From contig NW_024037055.1 of the NCBI RefSeq assembly GCF_015706575.1, positions 15,352,262 to 15,416,261 on the forward strand: a stretch of 64,000 nt of DNA. Reading direction: 5' to 3'. The notes under the pieces were generated by a model. That model was not told the origin of the DNA, searched no databases, and saw nothing but the letters and a program-made list of their open reading frames with translations. A program made the translations under genes and the position numbers. The DNA comes from Patiria miniata. Its lineage: Eukaryota; Echinodermata; Asteroidea; Valvatida; Asterinidae. Positions 29,201 through 38,600 of the stretch are shown piece by piece (position 1 is the stretch's first letter; each line of letters opens with the position of its first letter).

Positions 29201-31981
29201 CAGGGATCGCAACTTTAAGTTTTAATCGTTTGTTTTGTTTTGTTTAGAATGCAAAAACACGTTTGGCATTTTGTGCAAGCCGCCCATGGACACCACAGAT
29301 CGCCTGGATCGGCTGTACCTTTTCACGTTAGTCAGGGAAGAGCCACAAAAAGAAGACTGGCTGAAGACAATGTGCAAACACATGGCAGACGTCACCTGTA
29401 AAACAGATGCTGTGAGTATAGGGGCTTAGGGCTTCTGATAATGCAAGTGAAAAGATACGTTGGTTCGTTGTTTGTGACTGTTCCGTTCCAAGAAAATCAT
29501 TCCAATTTAGGGGTGTGCATTTACGGGTAGTACGAAAATCAGGTACCCGAGTGAAAAAAACATGGGTACACGTTAAAGAAACCTAATCCCAAAATTCAAA
29601 TCCTGGCATCAACGCCATCAATACAGCAAGATACAAGTGCATACAGTGAGCTTTATAGCTTTACGGTGTAAATTGCAACTTTAGCGAGCTTCATAAACAT
29701 GGTTTGTTTCGTTTTCCAATGTAGCCGGGCTTTATTTTGAAAATGCTCTACAGATGGCAGTCACAACGTTTCTTTTTCGTTGTCTGTGAAGTTACTAAGT
29801 AGTATGTAAAGTTGGTTACGGGTACCCGATCCCATAATGAGGAACCGGTTCCTGACATCAGCGTTCGGGTACTTGGGAACCCGGTTCCAATGCGATGCCC
29901 TATTCGTTCTTGGTTCTTGGTTGGTTCTTCTCCTAAATACTCCACGTGGGAGTTTGAACAGGAGGCCAGAAACACCGGGGCAAACCCCTTCTCTTAGCGA
30001 TAAATGTCACTGGGTTCTTATACGTGCATTGCACAACACACGGGACCTACAGCTTTACGTCCCATCTGAAGGACAAAGCAAATAATGGTCAAGTGCCTTG
30101 CTTAAGGGCATAAGTGTCCACCCGGGATCGAACCCATGCCACTGTTGCCTCTGAAACACCATAGCATGAGTCCGGTGCTCTTAACCGCTAGGCCGTGACA
30201 CTCCAACTAATTCCAATCTACATATTTTCTATTAAAAGTGATACATCTTGTTTCCCTTTCAGGATAACTTCCTGACCAAAATAACCCCCGAGGAACTGGA
30301 AATCACCAAGAGTGATTTTGACAAGGGCAAGCTGACTAAAGCAATGAGGTAGGAATGGTACTCACTGTGTGTTTTGTTGTTGTTTGAACACCCACGAATT
30401 CATTTTGTTGAAAGTCCATTCAAGTTATGTTCAGGTTCTTTATTTGTTTTTTTTCTTCACTTTTTCTAGTTTAGTATACATTTAGTTTACGCTGTTGCCC
30501 CATGCTTTTCTCTTTAAGAGCAACTTTTTTAAGTGCAGCATCTCACAGCAGTAATTAAGTAAAGTCAAGTCCGTTTAAAGCGTAATAAGGTGCAGCCCGT
30601 AAAAAAAATTAGCTGTTTCAGAAAATTTCCAAAACATCTCTTGCTTTCGTGAAGATTTTCTTTTTTCCTTTTTTCCGGAGGTGTTATATATGAAAAATCA
30701 AGTGATGTCATGTGGCGTCCATTAAAGGGGCATTTTTCTATTAAAGGCCTATATCTACAGAACTATATGTTCAATTGATTGTAACTTGATATGTACGTAT
30801 AATGTGATGTGTTGTGGAAATTTGAAGTGACGTCATCATGTGTTCATCACATCAGAGAGTCATTTCAAACATCCGAAACAGCTTGTGTTTGTCCACAAAC
30901 ACATTTCTAGTTGTCAGCATAATACGAGATCGAATATTTATCCAATGGCAGGAAAGCCAGGCGAGCGACGCGGAAGGTCGGACGCACCTTCTCCTTCAAC
31001 AAGACACCGCGCCGGACCCTGCAACGTGCCGCATCCACTGCCACACTCAACATGAGTCCCATGGTGATGAGTGTAGATCAGGCTCATCCTGCTGAGCATA
31101 TGGACCTGACCGGTGCCAGACTAGCTAGTACATCAAGCCTAAATGCAAAGGTAAATCCGTCTTGGAACCCTCAGCCACTGGCGTTCCTCAGAGTCGCGCC
31201 GATCCAAATTATTGCAAAACTTTGAAGTAGAGGCACGTACATGTGGGTACATTACTAAATTCCCTGAAAACTTTCCTATTGATACGATGTTAAAAGCAAA
31301 GACATGTTCGGTCTGAAATTTGTAGTAAAATTGTTTGGCCAGATATGGTTGGATGGAAAGAAAAGTATCACTGAAGGTGGCTTTAAAAAAGTTTGTATGT
31401 GGCACTTGTTTTGTTGTTAAGCTTCTGTTGTATCCACTTAAGAGACCGTAAAAGTTGTCTGTACGCTTTCTCTGATTCTCAAAATGCATAGTAGGCACTG
31501 CGCTTAAACTTCAACAGCTTAGCTGTTGTGCAAGCTAGTAAAGATTTCGAGTTATTTCGTTGTTTCAAACGGGAAAAAATATCCCATATACCTATAGATT
31601 GACTAGGGAATCAATACATAATAAGATGCAGTTTAGGTAGTCATCTTTCATTCTGTGACGTAGGATGCTAGTCACCGAGGAACATTATATTACAAAATTG
31701 GAACAGAAATCATGTACATGTACAGTACACACACCGTCATGTTTTACTTAACTCTCCAGGACAATGCATTGTGTTTCCCTTTGTCCCTATTATATAACAC
31801 GCTCCCAGGAAGGGGGGGATGCAATTCATGCACACATCTACTTTCCTGTCTGGACTGTTTCTGATGAATGTCGATCTGTTTTTCCGTACAGGTGACGTCA
31901 CCCCTGGCCACTCTACCGCCGTGCACCCCTAGCAAACTGAAGAGTGTCACCTATGGACCATCTAGCGCCAACTGGCTGTGA
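14212..31981 (+). CDS. ECT2: ECT2, Rho guanine nucleotide exchange factor of cytokinesis, 21 coding exons
   Basis: Exons: 14212-14311, 15803-15873, 15921-16039, 16494-16673, 17592-17788, 18974-19075, 20470-20569, 20996-21102, 21886-21948, 22144-22381, 23214-23356, 23970-24155, 24718-24828, 25517-25613, 26460-26541, 27343-27562, 28273-28411, 29248-29411, 30263-30348, 30961-31150, 31892-31981; about 928 residues (human about 900). ECT2/Pebble activates RhoA at the cell equator and is kept inactive by its N-terminal BRCT repeats until centralspindlin binds. Domain order seen: BRCT repeats, nuclear localisation signal, DH, PH, basic tail. All introns are GT-AG and phases agree, except that exons 3 and 5 are each one base short of fitting; in exon 5 TTC for TTTC after CFTG (near 17663) explains it, in exon 3 the A-run at 15922-15925 is suspect. 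Exons 6-21 are uninterrupted. Confidence 0.96.
14615..14697 (-). mobile_element. tRNA-derived SINE head, minus strand
   Basis: Read on the minus strand it has an A-box-like AGCTCAGTCGATAGAGG and a B box GTGGGTTCGAATCTC with tRNA-like spacing. Flanking GTGGCTATTGT (14417) and ACGATAGCCAC (14785-14795) form an inverted pair, so it may sit inside a small transposon. It is in ECT2 intron 1. Confidence 0.5.
15271..15324. repeat. Dispersed hairpin repeat, copy 2
   Basis: Nearly identical to 2971-3026, including the hairpin arms GGACTCTC/GAGAGTCC and the flanks TCCGAAAATTT and CAAAACTTAAGG. It is in ECT2 intron 1. Confidence 0.7.
16200..16425 (+). mobile_element. TAGGG-TGTGCAT family relic, copy 2 (partial)
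   Basis: The right half matches 29700-29908 in the same orientation: a GAAGTTACTA block, GTAACGGGTAC, GGAACCGGTTTCTGACATCA and a GATGCACAGCCCTACCC end. The left end is missing. It is in ECT2 intron 3, directly upstream of exon 4. Confidence 0.55.
17957..17975 (+). repeat. C19 homopolymer
   Basis: An uninterrupted run of C in ECT2 intron 5, with a second C run near 18014-18024. Confidence 0.85.
18075..18217. repeat. 143-bp foldback in ECT2 intron 5
   Basis: AATAAGCCTCTGTACTGATG at the left pairs with CGTCAGTACAGAGGCCTATT at the right, and inner blocks (ACATGTGTGCTTTCT-like/AGAAAGCACACGTGT) also pair, around a centre near 18145. The arms are imperfect, so this is an older insertion. Confidence 0.65.
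18297..18625. mobile_element. hAT-like MITE with perfect 8-bp target duplication
   Basis: The termini CAGTGTTTCCCCTG and CAGGGGAAACACTG are exact inverted repeats. The 8-mer GTTAATCC stands at 18289-18296 and 18626-18633. An 8-bp duplication with CAGTG-type ends is the hAT signature. The motif GAGCGAGGTGG recurs inside. No coding capacity; 329 bp; ECT2 intron 5. Confidence 0.88.
19267..19440. mobile_element. hAT-like MITE, 174 bp
   Basis: Termini CAGGGGTGTGA and TCACACCCCTG are inverted repeats; TTAAAC is duplicated at 19261-19266 and 19441-19446 (six bases, so an 8-bp duplication may have decayed). The interior repeats TTTCAGCTTTTTT several times. ECT2 intron 6. Confidence 0.75.
19610..19983. 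mobile_element. Harbinger-like MITE, 374 bp, TAA duplication
   Basis: Termini GGCCAAAAAAAAAAAATA and its near complement ending TTTTTTGGCC are followed inside by GGTCTCTGGTCAG / CTGACCAGAGACC. TAA stands at 19607-19609 and 19984-19986. A 3-bp TWA duplication fits PIF/Harbinger. It contains a T-run of more than 20 bases near 19678. ECT2 intron 6. Confidence 0.75.
20210..20420 (+). repeat. Minisatellite of about 36 bp, five to six units
   Basis: The unit is close to GGTGACAGGCGGCATGCTAC plus CTACCCCGCATAACA; variants repeat from about 20210 to 20420 with decreasing similarity toward both ends. It lies in ECT2 intron 6, about 50 bp upstream of exon 7. Confidence 0.8.
21312..21682. mobile_element. 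Harbinger-like MITE, 371 bp, TTA duplication
   Basis: Termini GGCCCAAAAAAAAAAGTCTC and the complement ending GGCC, followed by CGGTTTCTGGTATG / CATACCAGAAACCG, are long inverted repeats. TTA stands at 21309-21311 and 21683-21685. Architecture and size match the element at 19610-19983, so they belong to one superfamily. ECT2 intron 8. Confidence 0.8.
22144..22381 (+). other. ECT2: ECT2 exon 10: nuclear localisation signal and CDK-type sites
   Basis: Residues about 348-426. It contains NTPGNTPVV followed by RTSRKRRRLKDSLAALSQE, corresponding to human NTPNSNRKRRRLKETLAQL. The RKRRRLK cluster is the nuclear signal; the two TP pairs just before it are at the place where human ECT2 is phosphorylated by CDK1. 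A second basic patch PKRRSS follows. The exon is notably GC-rich compared with its flanks. Confidence 0.85.
22757..22841 (+). repeat. Tandem duplication of 42 bp
   Basis: The segment with TTTAAGAATAAAAAAAAATA and ATATGACCCACGG occurs twice in a row without a difference that I can see, implying a recent duplication or an assembly artefact. ECT2 intron 10. Confidence 0.75.
24288..24530 (+). mobile_element. Mariner-like MITE fragment
   Basis: It begins AATGTCCCAAAAAGTGTCCA and continues collinear with the left half of 39838-40448 (TTTTTGGACA-TGTGACCAAGTTCCTT, then GTTACGTAAGCTGTGTAAAA). No right-hand inverted end follows, so it is a single arm or truncated copy. ECT2 intron 12. Confidence 0.65.
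24874..25077. mobile_element. hAT-like MITE with perfect 8-bp target duplication, 204 bp
   Basis: Termini GGAAAGATTTCCATATACGA and its reverse complement are perfect over about 27 bases. GGATTCAC stands at 24866-24873 and 25078-25085. ECT2 intron 13, about 45 bp downstream of exon 13. The identical ends suggest a young insertion. Confidence 0.85.
25785..26167. mobile_element. 383-bp element with 26-bp inverted ends
   Basis: TTATAACACCTCACCCACAG at the left pairs with CTGTGGGTGAAGTGTTATAA at the right, one mismatch. TTATAA is itself a palindrome, so the duplication could be TA or TTATAA and the family is not settled. ECT2 intron 14. Confidence 0.65.
26179..26302. repeat. 124-bp foldback
   Basis: TGGTGTAGTAAAACTAGCCT (26199 on) pairs with AGGCTAGTTTTACTACACCA (ending 26290), and the outer GAATGCTT pairs with AAGCATTC. 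The loop is about 20 bases near 26245. ECT2 intron 14, 160 bp upstream of exon 15. Confidence 0.75.
27421..29411 (+). other. ECT2: ECT2 exons 16-18: PH domain
   Basis: Residues about 650-807. Seen: LLSAHRSFVMRADMTEIG, SISMFLFSDTLEICKRRGK, FYKHIELVPLSHIRRILDVQ, TFGILCKPP and EDWLKTMCKHMADVTCK, in the same order as the human PH domain (LLSSHRSLVQR, VTLFLFNDCLEIARKR, IHLMPLSQIKKVLDI, ENWLKMLCRHVANTICK). Confidence 0.9.
28559..28828 (+). mobile_element. tRNA-derived SINE with AATA tail and 7-bp target duplication
   Basis: The head contains a B box GGGTTCGATTCGTG near 28606; the element ends in an AATAAATAAATA tail. AAATTCA is duplicated at 28552-28558 and 28829-28835, as expected from LINE-driven insertion. 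ECT2 intron 17. Confidence 0.75.
29512..29908 (+). mobile_element. TAGGG-TGTGCAT family element, copy 3 (most complete)
   Basis: The left end TAGGGGTGTGCATT and the right end AATGCGATGCCCTA are imperfect inverted repeats. The GGTACCCG and ACCGGTTCC blocks near both ends are also seen at 6693-7045 (reverse) and 16200-16425. hAT-like by terminal sequence only. ECT2 intron 18. Confidence 0.6.
29950..30200 (-). mobile_element. tRNA-derived SINE, minus strand
   Basis: On the minus strand it starts GTCACGGCCTAGCGGTTAAG (A box) and has the B box GGGTTCGATCCC at 30122-30135, then GCCCTTAAGCAAGGCACTTG as body. ECT2 intron 18, about 60 bp upstream of exon 19. Confidence 0.75.
30263..31981 (+). other. 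ECT2: ECT2 exons 19-21: basic C-terminal tail
   Basis: Exon 20 carries RKVGRTFSFNKTPRRTLQRA, matching human KKVTRAFSFSKTPKRALRRA, the polybasic patch that binds the plasma membrane. The protein ends SVTYGPSSANWL and stops at 31979-31981. The last 60 residues have no clear counterpart that I recall in vertebrates. Confidence 0.85.
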
Positions 31982-34916
31982 AAGCATCCAACACGATGAA
32001 ACACCCTGCAGACAACATTGGTGGATTTCACCTTAAACGCAACAGCACCGTGTATATCCTTTGTTGCATTCAATAATGCTCTCAAAAACGTGTGTATATG
32101 TTTTGACATCGTTGGTCTGAGGCAGTTGAAGAAAGGCCAGTATACGATTACTAGCATTTTTATTGTTAAAGACAAAACAGCCTTCCCCATTTGTAAAATG
32201 GATGTACCGAAACTTTAACTTACAATTTCTGGGTGTAAACCCTTTAACCCTTGTATCGCCCCAAACCGCCCTGCCTGTACTCCTCATACCGCCCTAAACC
32301 GCTCTACTTTTCTTTGGTTTTATTAATTCCCATAGGAGTAAGTACAATGTAATGCAATGTAATACAAGTGCTAGAGGATTAACAAGTGCAGCTGGCAAAT
32401 ACAACAATAATAATAATAAAATAATAATAACATGATTGATAGCGCACATTTTCGTAAGTTTCAATGCGCGACTAAGGACAACTCCAGAAGATAATGTCAG
32501 AGTGTCTCATTTTTTAACATAAGTCAGAATTTGTTTGGATGGCTTTCATCAAGGCATGCAGAAATATAGCATTCGTTTTAACTTTTACTGCATTAAACTT
32601 AATTCCTAATACATGTACATGTATGCCTAAAATACTGACTGTGCGGAGTGCAAAAAGGAAATATCTGAATGCATGATGTAAATTTGTTCTCAACAATTAT
32701 TATCCTGTTCCATGTGATAAGTTCTTGAACTGAATGAGCAAAGCACTCTCTAACATGAGAATGATCTATTAATATAAATATAGCACTTTACTTGGAAAAT
32801 TAAAATTCTTATTTGTGTACAATTTTTGACTCAGTTACAGCCATGTAAAGGAGACAATGTGTGCTTTTTGTAATTTTTGACATGCTGGGGCTTAGATGAA
32901 AACAAATCATTCTAGAATACGTTTTCAGTTTGTTGGAATGATGAGGGGTTACATTTATGGCACTCTTTCAAGGATAGCAGACAAGTTTGCTTATTACCTT
33001 AAAAGTAGTTCACTTTGTAAATATACAACAGGCCAATTCATACTGAATGCGAAAGTAAGGAGAATTTTTCGACGTCACCGATTGAAGCTTTATTGTGATG
33101 CTCATAGTTTACACCCCATCCAAGTGGCTTTATACTGAAATTCGCGGAAAATCTTAAACATGTCTTCAAGGGCCTTAAATTGAATTTTTCTTAGGAACAT
33201 ATTTTGTGCATCTTCCTACCCTTTAAGTGTATGAAAAATATTTGACATCCCTTCTTGGTTAATTTTATGGAAAAGTACACTTCTTTAAACAATTAAAATT
33301 GTCCATGCTTTTCCGGACAACTGAGGGCACTGTTTCTGCGATGTCATTGTTGGAAGTCACTTTTCAGCTAAGGGATTTTATATTCAAATTGTGAACCCCA
33401 AAATTTGCTCATTGAAAATATTAATTTGTGAGAAAAGTTTGCTCATTGGCTTACTGTCGTGTATCACTCAAGAAAGAAAATTCTCATCAGCAAAATATCC
33501 AAAATTCGGGCAGTTTTGATGCTCAAATGGCTGTAACATTGAGGTTCTGCCTGAAGTGACATCATATGTTTGCTTATGAATATGGAATTTGCATAAACAT
33601 AAAAAATTGCACCAAAACACCTCTGAAAATGGCAAAACGAAAATTGAAAATAGGGCTTAATGGCACAAAGGTGCATTTCAAAGACAAAGACATTAAACAA
33701 GTTACATTGCATGACCCTTTAAGACTCATGATGCGATAAATAAATCAAGGGAAGTGACTTATTTCAAGACAGTCTTAAAAGCGATAGTTTGTAAATTGTA
33801 ATATTTAAAAAGAATGATTCACTATTTTAATTAATTAAATATGCAAATTTTGTGTGCCATATTTGGATCAATAAAGTGTCTGAGAATCCCTTTTTTTTTC
33901 CAAACGAAACTGCTCAGTCTCTCAGTCCTGACAATCATTGTTGGATATGAAATCTCATTTAGTAAGGATCTGCAAGTAATTAGGAGAAAATGCAAAATTA
34001 AACAGTTGGTATATGGGTTTACCACAAGGTTTTTAAAGGGTAGGCCCTACCTCAGGGTACAGCCTTTTTGCATTTTCCCCTAAATCACATTGCGTGATAA
34101 ATGACAATGTACAAAAAATGTAATCTTCAAATAGTAGATCCACAAGCGTGAATTTTTATGAGCAGCAAAAGTTGGCCTAACTTGAAATTGCTTTACCATT
34201 GAAAAGTGACTATGAATAGAAAACAAGTATAAACATGGCACATGTGATATATCTTCGTTAACAATGTTCTACAGTAACTCACATTGGGCAATGCATTTCA
34301 ATCTTTTTAAAGGTTTTTTTTGGTATGATTTACAAGTAAGTATTCAAATATGGCCTGGTTCCACATGCTTGGAAGCTGTCCCAAAAATGATGCTACATGT
34401 AGTTAATGTTTTGAATACCTACATTACATATACATTACAAACCATTGAAATTGACACCACTGTTTACTAGTAAAACAAAACACTCGCAGATCTTGATTTA
34501 AATTGGGTATTACCTGGTTTGTTAAAAAAAACCTAAATAGACAGGAGCATTTGTGAGATATTTTTGAATGCCAGCTGAGTTTTTTTATTATGGCAATTCA
34601 CATTTCATTTAATTATGTAACACTTCTGGCACCAGACCAAAATATTAATAGCTTTCTAGCCTGTCAATGATCCTGGCCTCTTGTGTGCATGTAGTCTACG
34701 TACACATATTTTAGGGAAGCCGATTATAAACATATAATACAAGCATTATGCAGGTTTACTCTGCTCCGTACTTAATTCAGTCAACTCCCGTGAGTACACA
34801 ATCCGCTGGACTTGACACAAATGTTCGTTGTATACGAACCTCGTATTATCCGATGCAGTGGTTTCCACACATTGCTAACTTATGTAGGCCCTTTTGTACA
34901 CAGTATTTAGAAAGTA
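31982..34916. other. ECT2 3' UTR and intergenic region to the convergent TMEM45-like gene
   Basis: The region is AT-rich without a recognisable exon. It must contain the ECT2 3' UTR and poly(A) site; AATAAA hexamers are available near 32415, 33738 and at 33870-33875, and I cannot choose between them. The 3' UTR of the minus-strand gene also lies here. Confidence 0.55.
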
Positions 34917-35690
34917 TCAGTTTGTATCCCGTCTTGATCTTCTCCTCACACATAGATTCACTAAAGTGTCAACAAATGCAGTGATGAAAACAGAAAGAAG
35001 TATGTGCCACGCGTAGCTAGCGGTTAGTATACTGAGTGCCGATAGTTCATCACTTATCCAAGGATTGGGTCCAGTATGCCAGGGGTTGTACAGTACAAAA
35101 CCTGTCTGGATAAACCACGTGCCCTGCAGGATGGTACAACTAATCCACACATACCTGAAGAAGGATGGGTGTGCCTCAGATGGTACGTCAACGAGAGCTT
35201 CCAACAGTGAGCCAACGGCGCATCCAGCTATGGCCAGCACCAAGAGAACATGCAGTCTCACGTCGACAGCCGAACGGCCGTGCAGATGGTAGTAAAACAG
35301 AAACCCTTCCACGGCGAATGCCGTGGCCTGAAATATTTTATCAAGTCCTGGCCGGAGCTTGAGGCATGTCACGGTGAGTAGCTCCACCAGTCCCGCCAGC
35401 CCGAAGAAGCTGTACATTGTGGCGTGTTGGTAATTGTTGAGGCTCCTGAATGAACCGCCACTTGAGATCTTCCAACCGCCCCACCACAGCTCCCCGATGG
35501 CAGCTGCCACCGTGGCGATGACTTTCACAACTCCTTCCATGAAGACAGGATTAAGCAGTGACTTCTTGAACTGGTGGCAGCGACTGGTGTATCTTGAGGG
35601 TCTGGAGTGAAAACACGGTCGAAGCAAGTTCCATATAGCAAGGACCATGAAGAAAACACCGGGGATAATATGACCTATAAAGGTGCCCAT
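34917..35690 (-). CDS. TMEM45-family (DUF716) multipass membrane protein, single exon
   Basis: 257 residues from the ATG at 35688-35690. The start is chosen because MGTFIGHIIPG matches the family N-terminus (human TMEM45B begins MANFKGHALPG); an upstream TTG in frame is not a likely start. Seen: GHIIPGVFFMVLAIWNLL (first membrane segment), NNYQHATMYSFFGLAGLVEL, AVEGFLFYYHLHGRSAVDV, LEALVDVP, ILQGTWFIQTGFVLYNPW and a final hydrophobic segment before a basic tail RRRSRRD; about seven hydrophobic stretches. All signature blocks of TMEM45A/B are present in order. Biochemical function in this family is poorly known. Vertebrate members are spread over several exons, so an uninterrupted frame here suggests an intron-poor lineage or a retrocopy; no poly(A) trace or duplication was found to prove the latter. 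Exact orthology to TMEM45A or B cannot be decided. Confidence 0.9.
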   Translation of the reverse strand: MGTFIGHIIPGVFFMVLAIWNLLRPCFHSRPSRYTSRCHQFKKSLLNPVFMEGVVKVIATVAAAIGELWWGGWKISSGGSFRSLNNYQHATMYSFFGLAGLVELLTVTCLKLRPGLDKIFQATAFAVEGFLFYYHLHGRSAVDVRLHVLLVLAIAGCAVGSLLEALVDVPSEAHPSFFRYVWISCTILQGTWFIQTGFVLYNPWHTGPNPWISDELSALSILTASYAWHILLSVFITAFVDTLVNLCVRRRSRRDTN

Positions 35691-38600
35691 CCTGACAGGA
35701 TTGGTCAACTAAATAATCCACCAAATTCTACTTAACCTCCTCCAGCCTTCGACGACAGTGCGACTGCACTCTATGCCAACTATGATTGTGAAAATGGCTG
35801 CTCTCTGAACAACACCATGCATTTACAAGTGAAAGACGTACGTTATGGCACTAGGCCTAAAAGGAAAAATTACATGCACCGTTCAAAGTGTCCTATTAAA
35901 TATTAAACTGACAGCCAATTAATGAAATCATGTACTTTGGACTGACACACAGACTGCTTAAACACAGCACAGATGGACAGTGCCTGTCTATCGTCATTAT
36001 CATATTGTTTACTCAACGAATACCTAATGCAGGCTTCCAGCTATATCCACTCACATTTAACTAATAGGGCTTCCAAAATTGTGGCCAAATTAGTTGTTTT
36101 CCTATAATTAAAGATTACGCGTGTTTTAGTCCACATAACGAGAATAATTTGTCGCTTCTTGCACAAAGGCCCATTCAAGTGATACAAAACCAGTGCCCAC
36201 TAACTCAGCCTTAACGCACAAGGTCTATTAATTTTATCCTTTAGGCCTATATACTGTAGACGTTTATTCCACTGTTTCACGATTCCTGTATAAAATGACT
36301 GCCAGTGCCTGTATGGGTAACATATATATCCACAAATTGTTCTGGCACCTTGACTATCATAGAGTTTGTGCCTACCGGCTGCAAAAAGAAGGAAACCCCC
36401 TTTTGGCAGCAACTTTTTGACCTACTTGTTGAGCATATTTCAAAAATTCAATTTAATGATATTAAAATATTGATCTTTAAACATAAGTGACGAAAAAAAA
36501 GGATTGCAAATGCATATTTTGTCTCTGAGATATGGTAGTTTAAAAATGTCATGTGCCAAACCTGTTTGTGCCAAACCTTTGTCCGATTGATTGAGCTCCG
36601 GAGCTTGATTTGAAGGAAAAAACACTACACTAGACTTACACGTGAACAACAGTGACTTCGGTGACTTGAATTCAAATTAGCATAATAACACTATTCTTGC
36701 GATTTTTTAAAAGATATTTTCACCATGTATGGTTGAAGAGCTATACTTCACTACATTATAAAAAAAAAACACAGTTTAAATAAGTTAAGTAAGTAGGTTA
36801 AAATTCCTGTCAAAAGTGTGTTTCCTTCTTTTTGCACCACCCCGTATAGCGTTTGGGTTTATGCGAATGCATACATTAATGATTTTTTCCCAAAGAATAA
36901 ACAGTTTAATACATTTCCCCTTGATGTATGACCAACCAAGACTTGAAAACATCTGTCACGTGCAATGCACACAAAGCGAGCTGCTTTATGTTCGACTTTT
37001 TTTCCAAGCGATTTTGGTTTTTGACGGTCCCAGAGGGCCAGCCTAATGTCTTCCTTTACCCATCTCAATGATCACTGACTGTCACTTGAGAGCCGAGCAG
37101 TGCTATCGTACAGGATTACCCCGTAACGCTAATAAATGGGCTAAATTCGGCCCATTATGTATGAAAAAAAACGTATGAATCAATCGATTAGAGATTTGTG
37201 CGCTCTGTGACCAGCTTTATTGTGGTTGACTTTTGTGTGTGGGTGGGTGTGTTTGTGTGGGTGTGACTACAAATTCGTATCCTTGCGGAGACACACACAC
37301 AATAGGGAACAAAACATTGTAAAGGTCTCCACTACAGGGCAATTTCTATAGATGAATAGGTCTCCACAAGGTTTCACGAAATAGATATATGGGTTTTACT
37401 CAAAAACTAGGAATTTCCAAGGTGGGTTGATCCGTCGCAAATGGAAGAGTTTTAGAAAAGGGATATTAAGTCAAAATTTCAGCCAAGGAAACTAATTCTG
37501 GTTAAAATAAGAGCATTTTGAAACTTCACTTTCAAAATTGAACACTTTACTACACGAGAACAAAGGAATGTCTCCACAAGGATACAAATTTGAGAATGTG
37601 TGTGTGTGTGTGTGATAAAGCGCAGGGGGCCCAGGGAGAGCAACTGTGAACTGAGCCTTTTTATAACGGGAGCTGTTAAGATTTCTGTATAAACTAAATT
37701 GCCAAATATGATAACGTTCAATTTCATGTTATCGTGATTGTGATATTTCAGGTACATTGACCATTAACCTCTTCCCCAGCGTGCCGAGCAGTACGCACCC
37801 ACCACTACCTGCTCTCTCACCCTGGTATTGGATCATTAAACTTTGCATGTGCAAGATTTGAACACGTATGCAAATGAGGACTAGTCTGATGCCTGTCTGT
37901 GCGTTACATTTGCGTTTGTTTTTGTATGCGGTGTCTGGGTAAAAACAATCAATTCGTCGCAGCGCGAGCACGGCACGAGTTACGAAAACATGATTTTATT
38001 TTTATTAAACTGTTACGATCTTAACGAGACAACATGCAGTATCACATTTCATATTAATATTAACAAGTTGGGAAAGGAAATGAATATTTTCAAGAAGGCG
38101 TGGACGAATGATCGCGAAAACAGGTACAGCACGTTGTGAATAAACAACACCAAGTACACGATATGAATCCATTACTATAAGTGCGGTATCGAATCAGGAT
38201 ACAGGGAGAAAGTTTCCTATCCAGGGCTTACTATTGGAAACGAGGTTGGAAATAAAGTAAGCACTGGGGAAGAGGTTAATAGACCCATGTCCCCTGGTTG
38301 TGACGTCACGACGACGGCCAATTGCTGATCAATTAAAACATTCAGCACCCGTTTGTGTGTTATTTTGGCCACATTAAACAGTGGGTCTTTTACACTATCT
38401 TAAATCTCCCTGTTGGACCAATATCCAAACAAATTTCAGGAACCCCTCTCACACTATAATTATAATTATATGGCAAGAATTCTTCACGGCTACTTCACGA
38501 GTCCAGCACCCTACACGGGTAAGCTCCAACCCTGGTCAAGCTCTAGGCGCTAGGCCTACACCCTGGTAGAAAATCCAAACTCTACAGCGACCCGTTTACA

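Noticed and set aside
35691-35708. Longer start for the TMEM45-like protein
   Set aside because: The upstream in-frame codon is TTG; the ATG at 35690 fits the family N-terminus.
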